Of a stretch of DNA of 33,224 nt, positions 1 to 8,963 are shown piece by piece. The DNA comes from Methyloceanibacter sp. Its GTDB lineage: Bacteria > Pseudomonadota > Alphaproteobacteria > Rhizobiales > Methyloligellaceae. How positions within the stretch are numbered: position 1 is the stretch's first letter; the number at the start of each line of letters is the position of its first letter. The translations under genes and the position numbers were made by a program. The notes below the pieces were generated by a model that saw only the letters and a list, made by a program, of their open reading frames with translations, was not told the DNA's origin and ran no database searches. The stretch is from the NCBI GenBank assembly GCA_029287395.1, contig JARFRF010000205.1:1-33224 (forward strand). The letters are read 5' to 3'.

Positions 1-53
1 ATACGAGATTAGGTCGTTGGTCTCGTGGGCTCGGAGATGTGTATAAGAGACAG
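1..53. other. Untrimmed Illumina Nextera/P7 adapter (artefact)
   Basis: The first nine bases (ATACGAGAT) match the 3' end of the Illumina P7 oligo. Ten bases that read as an i7 index follow (10-19), then the Nextera read-2 adapter starting GTCTCGTGGGCTCGG (20-34) and the Tn5 mosaic end AGATGTGTATAAGAGACAG (35-53). The order and spacing are exactly those of a tagmentation library molecule. This is not genomic DNA, and biological sequence starts at about position 54. Known: the adapter sequences. Seen: the complete match. Confidence 0.97.
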
Positions 54-86
54 GTTTAGCGGCGACGAAAATGAGCGGCGACTGGA

Positions 87-2516
87 TCAGTGGGCTGTGA
101 CGCCTCTTCCAGACTCGTCCTTGTTGGGGACCACCTGCGATGATCCCTCTCCTTCCTCCTCCCAAACGATGGGCTGAGGCGCTCGGGTGAAGGCAATCTT
201 CAAGACTTCCTCCACGCGGGAGACCGGCATTATCTCAAGCTCGTTCTTAAGTTTGTCCGGTATCTCTGCCAGATCTTTGACGTTTTCTTCTGGGATGATC
301 ACGGTCTTAATGCCGGCGCGCAGCGCTGCGAGCATTTTCTCTTTGAGGCCACCGATGGGAAGCACCCGGCCACGAAGCGTTATTTCGCCAGTCATTGCCA
401 CGTCACGCCGAACCGGTATACCAGTCATGAGCGAGATAATCGCGGTAGCCATGGCTACGCCTGCGGACGGCCCGTCCTTGGGGGTCGCCCCCTCAGGAAC
501 ATGAACGTGGATATCCCGCCGCTCGAACAGTGGCGGCTCGATGCCGAAATCCACGGCCCGGGAGCGCACATACGCGCTTGCGGCCTGAATCGATTCTTTC
601 ATGACATCCCGGAGATTGCCGGTGACCGTCATCTTACCCTTACCCGGCATCATGACGCCCTCGACGGTGAGGATCTCGCCACCGACTTCAGTCCAAGCAA
701 GCCCGGTCACAACCCCAACTTGGTCTTCCAGCTCTGCCTCGCCATAGCGGTACTTCGGCACGCCGAGATAGTCGGCCAAATTGTCTTCGGTGACCGTCAC
801 TGTGGTGTGGTCTGTGGTCAAAAGCTCCTTGACCGCCTTACGGGCCAACTTAGCCAACTCGCGCTCCAAGCTGCGAACGCCAGCTTCGCGCGTGTAACGG
901 CGGATCAGCTCTTGTAGAGCGCCGTCCTCAAGCGTGAACTCTTCCGTTTCTAAGCCGTGGTTCTTGATCTGCTCAGGGATCAAGTGGCGCCGCGCAATCT
1001 CGACCTTCTCGTCCTCTGTGTAACCGGCGATACGAATGATCTCCATCCGGTCCATTAGGGCCGGCGGAATGTTCAACGTATTCGCCGTTGTCACGAACAT
1101 GACGTTCGAGAGATCGTAGTCCACCTCGAGATAGTGGTCGTTAAAGGTGTTGTTCTGCTCTGGGTCCAGCACCTCAAGGAGGGCAGACGCGGGATCGCCG
1201 CGGAAGTCGGCGCCCATCTTGTCGATCTCATCCAAGAGGAACAGCGGATTGACCTTCTTAGCCTTCCGCATCGACTGAATGACTTTACCGGGCATCGAGC
1301 CAATATAGGTGCGACGGTGCCCGCGGATTTCAGCTTCGTCCCGAACGCCGCCAAGGCTCATGCGCACGAATTCGCGGCCGGTGGATTTTGCGATCGACTT
1401 CCCGAGAGAGGTCTTACCCACACCGGGCGGACCAACGAGGCACAGGATTGGTCCCTTGAGCATATTGGTCCGGTTCTGCACCGCTAGATACTCGACGATG
1501 CGATCCTTGACTTTCTCCAACCCGTAATGGTCATGGTCGAGAACCTTTTGCGCGTCGTCCAGGTCCCGCTTGACCTTGCTTTTCGAACCCCACGGGATTG
1601 AAAGCAGCCAGTCCAGGTAGTTCCGGACAACGGTCGCCTCGGCGGACATCGGACTCATCTGGCGCAGCTTTTTCAGCTCGCCCATGGCCTTCTCGCGAGC
1701 CTCGCGAGTCAGCTTGGTCTTCTCGATCTTCTGCTCAAGCTCGGCGAGGTCGTCGCGGCCCTCTTCACTGTCACCCAGCTCCTTCTGGATGGCCTTCATC
1801 TGTTCGTTCAGGTAGTATTCGCGCTGCGTCTTCTCCATCTGACGCTTCACGCGGCTCCTGATCTTGCGCTCGACTTGCAGGACGGAAATCTCACTTTCCA
1901 TCAGCGTGAATACGCGCTCCAGCCGTTCGGTCACAGACGTAATCTCAAGAATTTGCTGCTTCTCGCCGATCTTTATGGCGAGGTGCGAGGCAATCGTGTC
2001 AGCGAGCTTCGAGTGATCCTCAATGTGACTCGTCGATCCGAGTACTTCGGGCGAAATCTTCTTGTTGAGCTTCACGTAGCTCTCGAACTGAGACACGACT
2101 GATCGCGCAAGAGCCTCAATCTCGGTTTCCTCGCCGGGCGATTCCTCCACGGAGGCAACCTCGGCTTCGAAGTAATTTTCGTTATTGGTGTAATTCTTAA
2201 TGATCGCACGGCGCGAGCCTTCGACCAGGACTTTCACGGTGCCATCCGGCAGCTTCAGCAACTGAAGGACAGAGGCGAGCGTGCCCATCTCGTAGATGCC
2301 CTCGGCTGTAGGTTCATCGTCCGAAGCATTCTTTTGAGCGACCAGCAGGATTTGCTTGTCAGCGCGCATCACTTCTTCGAGAGCGGCGATGGATTTTTCC
2401 CGGCCGACGAAAAGCGGCACGATCATGTATGGGAAGACCACAATGTCGCGGAGGGGGAGAACCGGGTAGAGTTCTGGGGTGCCTGCCATTGTCTCGGACG
2501 GGTTTGTGTCAGTCAT
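87..2516 (-). CDS. lon: ATP-dependent endopeptidase La (Lon)
   Basis: Cytosolic AAA+ serine protease that degrades misfolded and short-lived regulatory proteins. The 809 residues match the usual bacterial length. An N-terminal substrate-binding domain (about 15-210, PVLPLRD near the start) is followed by a helical linker, then the AAA+ module with Walker A GPPGVGKT at 362-369 and Walker B FLLDEID near 426-432. The C-terminal protease domain has the catalytic serine S684 in PKDGPSAG and lysine K727 in GGLKEK, the Ser-Lys dyad spacing of the family. The ATG has an AAGAAGG-like ribosome site about 12 bases upstream. It is the last gene of the tig-clpP-clpX-lon series, 287 bp after clpX, so it may have its own promoter. 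The usual downstream neighbour in this group (a HU gene, by general knowledge) is not visible because the contig ends 33 genomic bases after the stop. Confidence 0.98.
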   Translation of the reverse strand: MTDTNPSETMAGTPELYPVLPLRDIVVFPYMIVPLFVGREKSIAALEEVMRADKQILLVAQKNASDDEPTAEGIYEMGTLASVLQLLKLPDGTVKVLVEGSRRAIIKNYTNNENYFEAEVASVEESPGEETEIEALARSVVSQFESYVKLNKKISPEVLGSTSHIEDHSKLADTIASHLAIKIGEKQQILEITSVTERLERVFTLMESEISVLQVERKIRSRVKRQMEKTQREYYLNEQMKAIQKELGDSEEGRDDLAELEQKIEKTKLTREAREKAMGELKKLRQMSPMSAEATVVRNYLDWLLSIPWGSKSKVKRDLDDAQKVLDHDHYGLEKVKDRIVEYLAVQNRTNMLKGPILCLVGPPGVGKTSLGKSIAKSTGREFVRMSLGGVRDEAEIRGHRRTYIGSMPGKVIQSMRKAKKVNPLFLLDEIDKMGADFRGDPASALLEVLDPEQNNTFNDHYLEVDYDLSNVMFVTTANTLNIPPALMDRMEIIRIAGYTEDEKVEIARRHLIPEQIKNHGLETEEFTLEDGALQELIRRYTREAGVRSLERELAKLARKAVKELLTTDHTTVTVTEDNLADYLGVPKYRYGEAELEDQVGVVTGLAWTEVGGEILTVEGVMMPGKGKMTVTGNLRDVMKESIQAASAYVRSRAVDFGIEPPLFERRDIHVHVPEGATPKDGPSAGVAMATAIISLMTGIPVRRDVAMTGEITLRGRVLPIGGLKEKMLAALRAGIKTVIIPEENVKDLAEIPDKLKNELEIMPVSRVEEVLKIAFTRAPQPIVWEEEGEGSSQVVPNKDESGRGVTAH

Positions 2517-2803
2517 AATTTTTCGGTCGCCTTCTTAATAGTCCTGGCCAGCCCAGTTTTTGGCCGAAAGTCGCTTCGCGAAACCGGTCCCAGCGCCCCC
2601 ACATTCGGCTTAATTCACCTGTTGGAGTATAGGCTCCTGGCACCCGCCAGGGGGCTACTGCGTCACTTTAGCTCGCCCACCCCGGAAAATGGCTGTCGTC
2701 GGACCCAGCGTCAAGGGCGAGAGAGCCTAGGGGCTCCCTGCTGCCCAACCCAATGAGAGTCGGATTCGCAGGCCCCTTCAAGCCGACAATCATGTGGAAA
2801 AGT

Positions 2804-4069
2804 TCAAGCGCTAGTTCCGACTTCCTCTTGCCGGTCGGAGTAGATCCGCAAGGGGCGCGCTTTCCCGTCGACCACCTCGGCGCTGATCACGACTTCCTCC
2901 ACACCACGCATGCTAGGAAGCTCGAACATCGTGTCGAGTAGAATCCCCTCCATAATGGAACGAAGGCCGCGGGCACCTGTCTTGCGTTCGATCGCCTTCT
3001 TTGCAATCGCAAGCAGGGCTTCGTCCGCGAACGACAGCTGAACGTCCTCCATCTCAAACAGTCGCTGATACTGGCGGACGAGCGCGTTCTTGGGCTCGGT
3101 GAGGATCCTGATCAAAGCGTTCTCGTCGAGGTCGTCGAGGGTGGCGATCACCGGAACACGTCCGATGAATTCCGGGATTAGGCCAAAGCGCAGGAGGTCC
3201 TCTGGCTCAATACCACGCAAGATATCGCCGGTTCGCCGTTCGTCGACCATTTCAACCCGAGCGCCAAAACCGATGGACGTCGACCGGCCGCGCGCCGAAA
3301 TGATCTTCTCCAGGCCTGCAAAGGCGCCACCGCACACAAACAGGATATTCGTGGTGTCTACCTGCAAGAACTCCTGCTGGGGATGCTTGCGCCCACCCTG
3401 CGGCGGCACGGAAGCGACCGTGCCTTCCATGATTTTCAGGAGGGCTTGCTGAACACCCTCGCCCGACACGTCGCGCGTAATCGACGGGTTATCCGACTTG
3501 CGGCTGATTTTGTCGACTTCGTCGATGTATACGATGCCGCGTTGGGCTCTTTCGACGTTGTAGTCGGCGGCCTGGAGCAGCTTTAGAATAATGTTCTCGA
3601 CATCTTCGCCGACATACCCCGCCTCGGTCAGGGTTGTCGCGTCCGCCATGGTAAACGGCACGTCGAGAATGCGAGCGAGGGTTTGCGCAAGCAGAGTCTT
3701 GCCGCAGCCTGTTGGCCCGATGAGCAAAATGTTCGATTTCGCCAATTCGACGTCGGAATTCTTGCCCGAGTGGTTCAGCCGCTTGTAGTGGTTGTGGACG
3801 GCAACGGATAGCACGCGTTTGGCGTAATCCTGACCTATGACGTAATCGTCTAGGACTTGGCAGATTTCCTGAGGCGTCGGCACGCCATCGCGAGACTTCA
3901 CAAGGGAACTTTTGTTCTCCTCGCGAATAATATCCATGCAAAGCTCGACGCATTCATCACAGATGAACACGGTTGGCCCTGCGATCAGCTTACGAACTTC
4001 GTGCTGGCTCTTGCCGCAGAAAGAGCAGTAGAGGGTATTTTTCGAGTCTGTTCCGCTCACCTTGCTCAT
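2804..4069 (-). CDS. clpX: ClpXP unfoldase subunit ClpX
   Basis: Hexameric AAA+ unfoldase that recognises tagged substrates and feeds them to ClpP. The 421 residues are the standard length. The N-terminal zinc-binding domain has four cysteines, C15, C18, C37 and C40 (CSFC...CDEC). The AAA+ module shows Walker A GPTGCGKT at 118-125, the pore loop GYVG at 151-154, Walker B IVYIDEVD at 179-186 and the RKH loop at 227-229. The sensor-2 region reads [10 protein letters not shown] near 362-371. The start is ATG with AAGGA just upstream. It lies 312 bp downstream of clpP, so it is probably transcribed at least partly from its own promoter; a perfect palindrome lies in that gap. All key residues are present. 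Confidence 0.98.
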   Translation of the reverse strand: MSKVSGTDSKNTLYCSFCGKSQHEVRKLIAGPTVFICDECVELCMDIIREENKSSLVKSRDGVPTPQEICQVLDDYVIGQDYAKRVLSVAVHNHYKRLNHSGKNSDVELAKSNILLIGPTGCGKTLLAQTLARILDVPFTMADATTLTEAGYVGEDVENIILKLLQAADYNVERAQRGIVYIDEVDKISRKSDNPSITRDVSGEGVQQALLKIMEGTVASVPPQGGRKHPQQEFLQVDTTNILFVCGGAFAGLEKIISARGRSTSIGFGARVEMVDERRTGDILRGIEPEDLLRFGLIPEFIGRVPVIATLDDLDENALIRILTEPKNALVRQYQRLFEMEDVQLSFADEALLAIAKKAIERKTGARGLRSIMEGILLDTMFELPSMRGVEEVVISAEVVDGKARPLRIYSDRQEEVGTSA

Positions 4070-4381
4070 TCCTTAGCTTCCAATTTTTTTAGTTGCTGCA
4101 TCATGCGTGCTTTGACCCAAGCGCCAAAATTGGCTGTTGGCCGCCCCCGCAACCGTCCCTGCGACTCTGTCTCGCAACTCGTCAGATTTTTAATCTGACC
4201 ATGTTGAGGGGGCACTGATCAAGGATTGTTTAATCCCGTAAATCACCGATGCGGACCCTACCCCCGTGGACTTTTTAGAGCTCGAGAATCGCTATGGTCG
4301 CACGAACTATGCGGCACCGCCAAGGCCTAGAGCCGGAAACAAGTCCGGTAGCTTAACGGGCCTCAGAGCCAAAACGCCATT
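4070..4381. other. clpP-clpX intergenic region
   Basis: These 312 bases between two minus-strand genes hold no convincing ORF. They contain the perfect palindrome at 4181-4199, a smaller inverted repeat GGATT-GTTT-AATCC at about 4223-4236, and near the clpP end a weak CCGGA-AACAAG-TCCGG hairpin (about 4333-4348) without a T-tract on the minus strand. An A/T-rich stretch lies directly before the clpX start. I infer the clpX promoter and leader lie here, but no single promoter stands out. Confidence 0.6.
4181..4199. promoter_or_regulatory. Perfect 19-bp palindrome upstream of clpX
   Basis: GTCAGATT-TTT-AATCTGAC has two perfect 8-bp arms around three T's. It lies about 110 bp before the clpX start. 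The short spacer and AT-rich centre look more like a dimeric repressor operator than an RNA hairpin. It does not match the CIRCE element (TTAGCACTC-N9-GAGTGCTAA) or the Irr-type iron box that I know. The binding protein is unknown. Confidence 0.45.
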
Positions 4382-5032
4382 CTAGGAGGCTGACGACGGT
4401 TCATCTTTGGACGGGGCGTCTCCTTGGCGCTCTACGACCACCTCGTCGATCAGCCCGAATTTCTGCGCCTCATCGGCCGTCAGGAAGAAGTCGCGGTCCA
4501 ACGTCTGCTCGACGGTTTCGTAGTCCTGACCCGTATGTTGAACATAGATCTCATTCAAACGGCGCTTGATCTTGATGATGTCCTCAGCATGGCGTTCGAT
4601 GTCGCTCGCCTGCCCCTGGAAACCACCCGAGGGCTGATGCAGCATGACCCGGGCGTTGGGAACAGCGTATCGCATGCCCTTCTCACCGGCACAAAGCAGC
4701 AACGATCCCATGGACGCCGCTTGGCCAATACACAACGTTGAAACGGGTGGCCGAATGAACTGCATCGTGTCGTAGATGGCCATGCCCGATGTCACCACTC
4801 CGCCCGGCGAATTGATGTACATCGAAATCTCCTTCTTGGGGTTTTCTGCTTCCAAGAAAAGGAGCTGAGCGGTGATGAGCGAGGCCATGTGGTCCTCAAT
4901 CATGCCCGTCACGAAGATGATGCGCTCTTTGAGCAGACGCGAGTAAATGTCGTAGGCGCGCTCGCCGCGATTGGTCTGCTCGACCACCATAGGAACGAGC
5001 GTGCTCATGTATGTATCGGCCGGCTTATGCAT
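4382..5032 (-). CDS. clpP: ClpP serine protease subunit
   Basis: Tetradecameric serine protease that forms the proteolytic chamber for ClpX and ClpA. At 216 residues it has normal length. The catalytic triad is complete: S107 in GQAASMGS, H132 in MLHQPSGG and D181 in LDRDFF. YINSPGG, the glycine-rich oxyanion strand, is at about 72-78. The start ATG has AGGAC five bases upstream; ATG at residue 9 (MSTLVP) is an alternative and might reflect the propeptide boundary. It follows tig by 165 bp and precedes clpX, the normal order, which suits co-expression of folding and degradation functions. The C-terminal tail is rich in S, D and E. Confidence 0.98.
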   Translation of the reverse strand: MHKPADTYMSTLVPMVVEQTNRGERAYDIYSRLLKERIIFVTGMIEDHMASLITAQLLFLEAENPKKEISMYINSPGGVVTSGMAIYDTMQFIRPPVSTLCIGQAASMGSLLLCAGEKGMRYAVPNARVMLHQPSGGFQGQASDIERHAEDIIKIKRRLNEIYVQHTGQDYETVEQTLDRDFFLTADEAQKFGLIDEVVVERQGDAPSKDEPSSAS

Positions 5033-5130
5033 GGGTGTCCTGTTTGTAGGAGGCTATTGGACGGACCCGGTCCCGATCCCTGATTCGTCCAGTAAGAGAT
5101 GCCTCAAAATATGTGCTCGGGGGCGGAAAC

Positions 5131-5153
5131 GGAAGAGGCTGGAGGCCCCTTCC
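5131..5153 (-). terminator. Weak hairpin between tig and clpP
   Basis: GGAAG-A-GGC pairs with GCC-C-CTTCC (one mismatch) around a 5-nt loop. On the minus strand it lies 45 bp after the trigger factor stop. The tail is only GTTTCC, so it is at best a partial terminator or processing site between tig and clpP. Confidence 0.3.
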
Positions 5154-5197
5154 TCAACTGCTGCGCTTGTTGAGCCAAGAGACGATTGGCTGTGACC

Positions 5198-6571
5198 CTA
5201 GTCCTCTTCATTTTTGCCATCGCTGCTCTGGCCGTCGTCTAGGTCTTTGTAAAGCTCCTCTAGGCTCACGTTCTTGTCTGTCACCTTGGCCAATTCGAGC
5301 ACATAGTCCACGACTTTGTCTTCGTAGATTGGGGCGCGAAGCTCAGCCAGCGCTTCAGGCGTGTTGCGGTAGAAATCGTAGACCTGCCGCTCCTGACCAG
5401 GGAACTGACGAATGCGTTCGATAAGGGCTTTGTTGACCTCGTCGTCCGAGACGGTGATCTCGTTGCGCGACCCGATTTCGGACAGCAGAAGCCCCAGACG
5501 CACACGCCTCGAGGCGATGTCTCGATACTCTCCTTTCGCCTTCTCCTCAGTCGTGCCTTCGTCTTCGAAGGTCTTCTTCGACTGCTCTTGGTCTTTGAGA
5601 ACCTGGTCCCAGATGGCATTGAATTCATTGTCTACCAGCGTCGGAGGCAGTTCGAAGTCATGTCCGTCGCTTAGTGCGTCCAGCAATGCTCTTTTCATTT
5701 TGAGGCGGGAGGCCATGTTGCGATCGAACTCCAGCCGGCCCTTAACTGTCTCGCGCATTTTTCCCACCGACTCGGCACCGAGGCTCTTCGCGAACTCGTC
5801 GTCAAGGGTCGGCTTTTCTGGGGTGGCGACTTCCTTTACGGTCACATCGAATTTGACCGCCTTACCGGCCAGCTTCGGTTCGCCATAGGCCTCAGGGAAG
5901 GTCGCATCGATGACCTTTTCCTCACCGGCCGAGACGCCCTCCAAGCCGTCTTCGAAGCCGGGAATAAAGCCGCCCGCGCCCAGTGTGATTGGTGCATCTG
6001 TCGCGGTGCCGCCCTCAAACGGCTCACCATTCAGCTTGCCGACGAAATCGATCGTGACGCGATCTCCTGTCTTAGCGGGTCCATCCTTCGGCGTGTAGTT
6101 CGGGTTGGTTGCGATTATGCGGTCGACCGCCTCGTCGATGTCCTTGTCGGAGACCGGCGTCGTGGGTCGCTCAAGCGCAATCGTGGCGAGGTCCATGACC
6201 TCGACCTTCGGAAGCACCTCGAACGTCATGGTGTACGCTAGGTCGCCTTTGCCGTCGAAAATCTGATTAATCTCAGCCTCGTCCTCTGGAAGCTTCAGCT
6301 GCGGCTGAAACGCAGGACGTTCCTCGCGGTCTGAGATTGCCTTCTCGCTCGTCTCTTGGACGGCCTGTTGCACAACCTCTGCCATGACCGAGCGGCCATA
6401 GATCTTGCGCAGATGCTCTTTCGGTACACGGCCTGGGCGGAACCCTTTGATCCGAGCCTTTGACTTGAGCTCCTCAAGCCGCGAGGAGAGCTTCTCCTCA
6501 AGTTCGTCGGCCCCGACCACGACTCTCAGCTCGCGGTGCAGGCCTTCTGCATTCGTCTCCGTGACGTTCAT
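5198..6571 (-). CDS. tig: Trigger factor, ribosome-associated chaperone
   Basis: Binds the large ribosomal subunit near L23 and shields emerging nascent chains; the central domain is a peptidyl-prolyl isomerase. The 457 residues fit the family. The ribosome-docking signature GFRPGRVP is at 43-50. The FKBP-like domain runs from about 164 to 245 (GDRVTIDFVGKLNGEPFEGG to KFDVTVKEV). The rest is the helical C-terminal substrate cradle, ending in an acidic tail (DDGQSSDGKNEED). The start is ATG with a poor ribosome site (GGATTG). It heads the tig-clpP-clpX-lon series and lies downstream of tRNA-Leu on the same strand, so read-through from the tRNA is possible. Confidence 0.97.
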   Translation of the reverse strand: MNVTETNAEGLHRELRVVVGADELEEKLSSRLEELKSKARIKGFRPGRVPKEHLRKIYGRSVMAEVVQQAVQETSEKAISDREERPAFQPQLKLPEDEAEINQIFDGKGDLAYTMTFEVLPKVEVMDLATIALERPTTPVSDKDIDEAVDRIIATNPNYTPKDGPAKTGDRVTIDFVGKLNGEPFEGGTATDAPITLGAGGFIPGFEDGLEGVSAGEEKVIDATFPEAYGEPKLAGKAVKFDVTVKEVATPEKPTLDDEFAKSLGAESVGKMRETVKGRLEFDRNMASRLKMKRALLDALSDGHDFELPPTLVDNEFNAIWDQVLKDQEQSKKTFEDEGTTEEKAKGEYRDIASRRVRLGLLLSEIGSRNEITVSDDEVNKALIERIRQFPGQERQVYDFYRNTPEALAELRAPIYEDKVVDYVLELAKVTDKNVSLEELYKDLDDGQSSDGKNEED

Positions 6572-6659
6572 TCCGTCAATCCACTGTCCTTGCGGCGCAA
6601 CGGTAGCGCCTTCTTCTATGTGATGCCGTCCAACGAAGTCGTTGAGTCAACGCGTTGGT

Positions 6660-6744
<85 letters not shown>

Positions 6745-7017
6745 AAACGAGGGAGCTTGGCCCGGACGACCCGGGCGCAAGACCAGTTGGCGGCTCTATA
6801 TACACAGGCACCTCGCTGGCTGCTAGGCCCCAAAGTCGCTCCAGCTACTCGGCTGAGCCGCCAGATAATCCCCATGCGGTAGGCGTCCATGCTCACGCGT
6901 GGCTATCGCCCGGAACAAGATACCAAATTGGATCTTATTCGCGGGATTTCTGCGACTTGCGGTGGGCGCGAGCGCTCATTAGGTTGCGGAACAAACAGAA
7001 TCCCCAAAGGCTCTCCC

Positions 7018-8052
7018 GTGACCTACAGCAACGGCATTCTTGAGGCGATCGGCAACACGCCGCTCATCAAGCTCAAACGCGCGTCCGAAGAAACAGGCTG
7101 CACGATTCTCGGTAAAGCGGAATTCATGAACCCCGGCCAGTCGGTCAAGGATCGCGCCGCCCTTTTCATCATTCGCGATGCGTTGGACTCGGGTCGGCTG
7201 AAACCGGGCGGGACGGTTGTGGAAGGCACGGCCGGTAATACCGGGATCGGCCTCGCGCTTGTCGGCGATGCCTTGGGGCTCAAGACCGTCATTGTAATTC
7301 CGGAGACGCAATCGGACGAGAAGAAGGAGATGCTTCGGCTGGCGGGCGCACAGCTCATTGAAGTGCCTGCTGTTCCCTATCGGAACGACAACAACTACGT
7401 GAAGTACTCGGGTCGGCTTGCTGAAGCGCTCGCTAAAACCGAACCCAACGGAGCGATCTGGGCGAACCAGTTCGACAATGTAGCCAATCGACAGGGCCAC
7501 ATTGAAACGACCGCTCAGGAGCTTTGGCGTGACACTGACGGCAAGCTAGACGCCTTTATCTGCGCCGTCGGTACCGGAGGAACGCTTGCCGGCGTTTCCA
7601 TGGGTCTGAAGGCGCTGAACCCGAACGTCACGATAGGTCTTGCCGATCCGATGGGTGCTGCGCTTTACAACTACTATGAGCATGGAGAGTTGAAAGCCGA
7701 GGGCAGTTCCATCACCGAAGGCATCGGGCAAGGTCGGATTACCGCGAACTTGGAAGGCGCTGTGATCGACAAGGCATTCCAGATCCCTGACGCGGAGGCT
7801 CTGAACATCGTCTTTGGGCTGCTGAGTGAGGAAGGCCTGTGCCTCGGCGGATCGAGCGGCATTAATGTCGCGGGCGCAATTCGTCTTGCCAAGGAGCTGG
7901 GTCCGGGCCACACCATTGTCACGGTGCTTTGCGATTACGGCACTCGTTACCAGAGCAGGCTGTTCAACCCCGAGTTCCTGCGCGAGAAGGGGCTGCCGGT
8001 GCCCAACTGGCTCGTGGAGTCCAAGCCCGCCGCGCCCAACGTGTTTGTCTAG
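7018..8052 (+). CDS. cysK: Cysteine synthase A (PLP-dependent)
   Basis: Makes L-cysteine from O-acetylserine and sulfide. I chose the GTG at 7018 rather than an in-frame ATG at 6889. AAAGG lies 7 bases before the GTG, the protein then begins TYSNGILEAIGNTPLIKL as in the family, and the extra 43 residues of the longer ORF do not resemble the family. The result is 344 residues. The PLP lysine is K44 in NPGQSVKDR, the substrate loop is EGTAGNTG near 73-80, and the glycine-rich phosphate loop GTGGT lies near 185. It is the first gene of a plus-strand operon, 24 bp ahead of sseA. At 344 residues it is longer than E. coli CysK, as in a common alphaproteobacterial subgroup, so the exact substrate (O-acetylserine or another activated serine) is inferred. 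Confidence 0.92.
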   Translation: MTYSNGILEAIGNTPLIKLKRASEETGCTILGKAEFMNPGQSVKDRAALFIIRDALDSGRLKPGGTVVEGTAGNTGIGLALVGDALGLKTVIVIPETQSDEKKEMLRLAGAQLIEVPAVPYRNDNNYVKYSGRLAEALAKTEPNGAIWANQFDNVANRQGHIETTAQELWRDTDGKLDAFICAVGTGGTLAGVSMGLKALNPNVTIGLADPMGAALYNYYEHGELKAEGSSITEGIGQGRITANLEGAVIDKAFQIPDAEALNIVFGLLSEEGLCLGGSSGINVAGAIRLAKELGPGHTIVTVLCDYGTRYQSRLFNPEFLREKGLPVPNWLVESKPAAPNVFV

Positions 8053-8076
8053 ACAAGAACTGGAGACCGCAGCTTT

Positions 8077-8925
8077 ATGACGCCGAAGACATGGCTGATT
8101 GAGACCGCCGAGCTTGAGCGCGAATTGGATGCGCCCGATACGGTCGTTATTGACGCGACTTGGTACCTCCCGGGTGAGGCGAAGAATGCGCGTGAAGACT
8201 ATCTCTCCGAGCACATTCCGGGCGCGGTTTTTTTCGATATCGATGAGATTGCCGATGAGAAGGCAAAAACAGGGCACATGTTGCCGTCGCCTGAGAAGTT
8301 CTCATCGCGTATGCGCAAGATGGGTATCGGCGACGGCCAGCGCGTGGTCGTGTACGACCGGCAAGGAACGTTTAGCGCTCCGCGCGTCTGGTGGGCGTTC
8401 CGCGTTATGGGGGCCGAGGACGTCAGCGTGCTTAATGGCGGGCTGCTGAAGTGGAAAGCCGAGGGTCGGCCGATGATGATGGGTGAGCCTAATCCTCGAA
8501 CACCCCGACACTTCACAGCCAGGCACAATCTCGATTTGGTACGTGATGTCGACGACATGGTGAAGGCTATCGATGAAAAGTCGTCAGAGATTGTCGATGC
8601 TCGATCAGCGGAACGCTTTGCCGGTAGTGCACCAGAGCCACGGCTTGGTTTGCGAGCCGGACACATCCCAGGCGCCATCAATGTGCCGTACAAGCAAGTT
8701 CTTAATGCAGATGGCACATTCAAATCCGTCGATGAATTGAAGGAAATTTTTTTGAATGCGGGTGTCGACCCCCACAAGCCTGTCGTGACGACGTGCGGAT
8801 CAGGTATCACTGCATGTGTTCTTGCCCTGGCGCTCGGCCAAGCCGGGCATTTAAGGACGGCGGTCTATGACGGCTCCTGGGCCGAATGGGGCGGCGATGA
8901 ACGCTTGCCGATCGAGACAAGCTGA
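8077..8925 (+). CDS. sseA: 3-mercaptopyruvate sulfurtransferase
   Basis: Transfers sulfur from 3-mercaptopyruvate to thiol or cyanide acceptors and takes part in cysteine catabolism and sulfur relay. The 282 residues form two rhodanese domains. The N-terminal one (about 8-135) is inactive and carries HIPGAVFFDID. The C-terminal one (about 155-280) repeats GHIPGAINVPY and has the catalytic cysteine C240 in CGSGITA. The CGSG loop, rather than the CRKG of thiosulfate sulfurtransferases, points to mercaptopyruvate. The ATG is preceded by GGAG. It lies between cysK (24 bp) and metC (38 bp), so the operon seems to balance cysteine synthesis and breakdown. Confidence 0.93.
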   Translation: MTPKTWLIETAELERELDAPDTVVIDATWYLPGEAKNAREDYLSEHIPGAVFFDIDEIADEKAKTGHMLPSPEKFSSRMRKMGIGDGQRVVVYDRQGTFSAPRVWWAFRVMGAEDVSVLNGGLLKWKAEGRPMMMGEPNPRTPRHFTARHNLDLVRDVDDMVKAIDEKSSEIVDARSAERFAGSAPEPRLGLRAGHIPGAINVPYKQVLNADGTFKSVDELKEIFLNAGVDPHKPVVTTCGSGITACVLALALGQAGHLRTAVYDGSWAEWGGDERLPIETS

Positions 8926-8963
8926 GTGACGTGCGGCACTCCCCCTCTCGCTGAGAGGCGTTC

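Noticed and set aside
501-917. Long plus-strand ORFs opposite lon, clpX, tig and recJ
   Set aside because: They are antisense shadows of well-supported genes and have no family motifs.
2749-2782. CTTGAA on the minus strand upstream of lon, followed by CTCTCATTG, resembling a sigma-32 heat-shock promoter
   Set aside because: The spacer to the -10-like sequence is about 18 bases instead of 13-15 and the -10 match is partial. Another CTTGAA overlaps the clpX stop by chance.
6889-7017. N-terminal extension of cysteine synthase from ATG 6889
   Set aside because: The family N-terminus starts at the GTG 7018 with AAAGG upstream; the extension is unlike any cysteine synthase.
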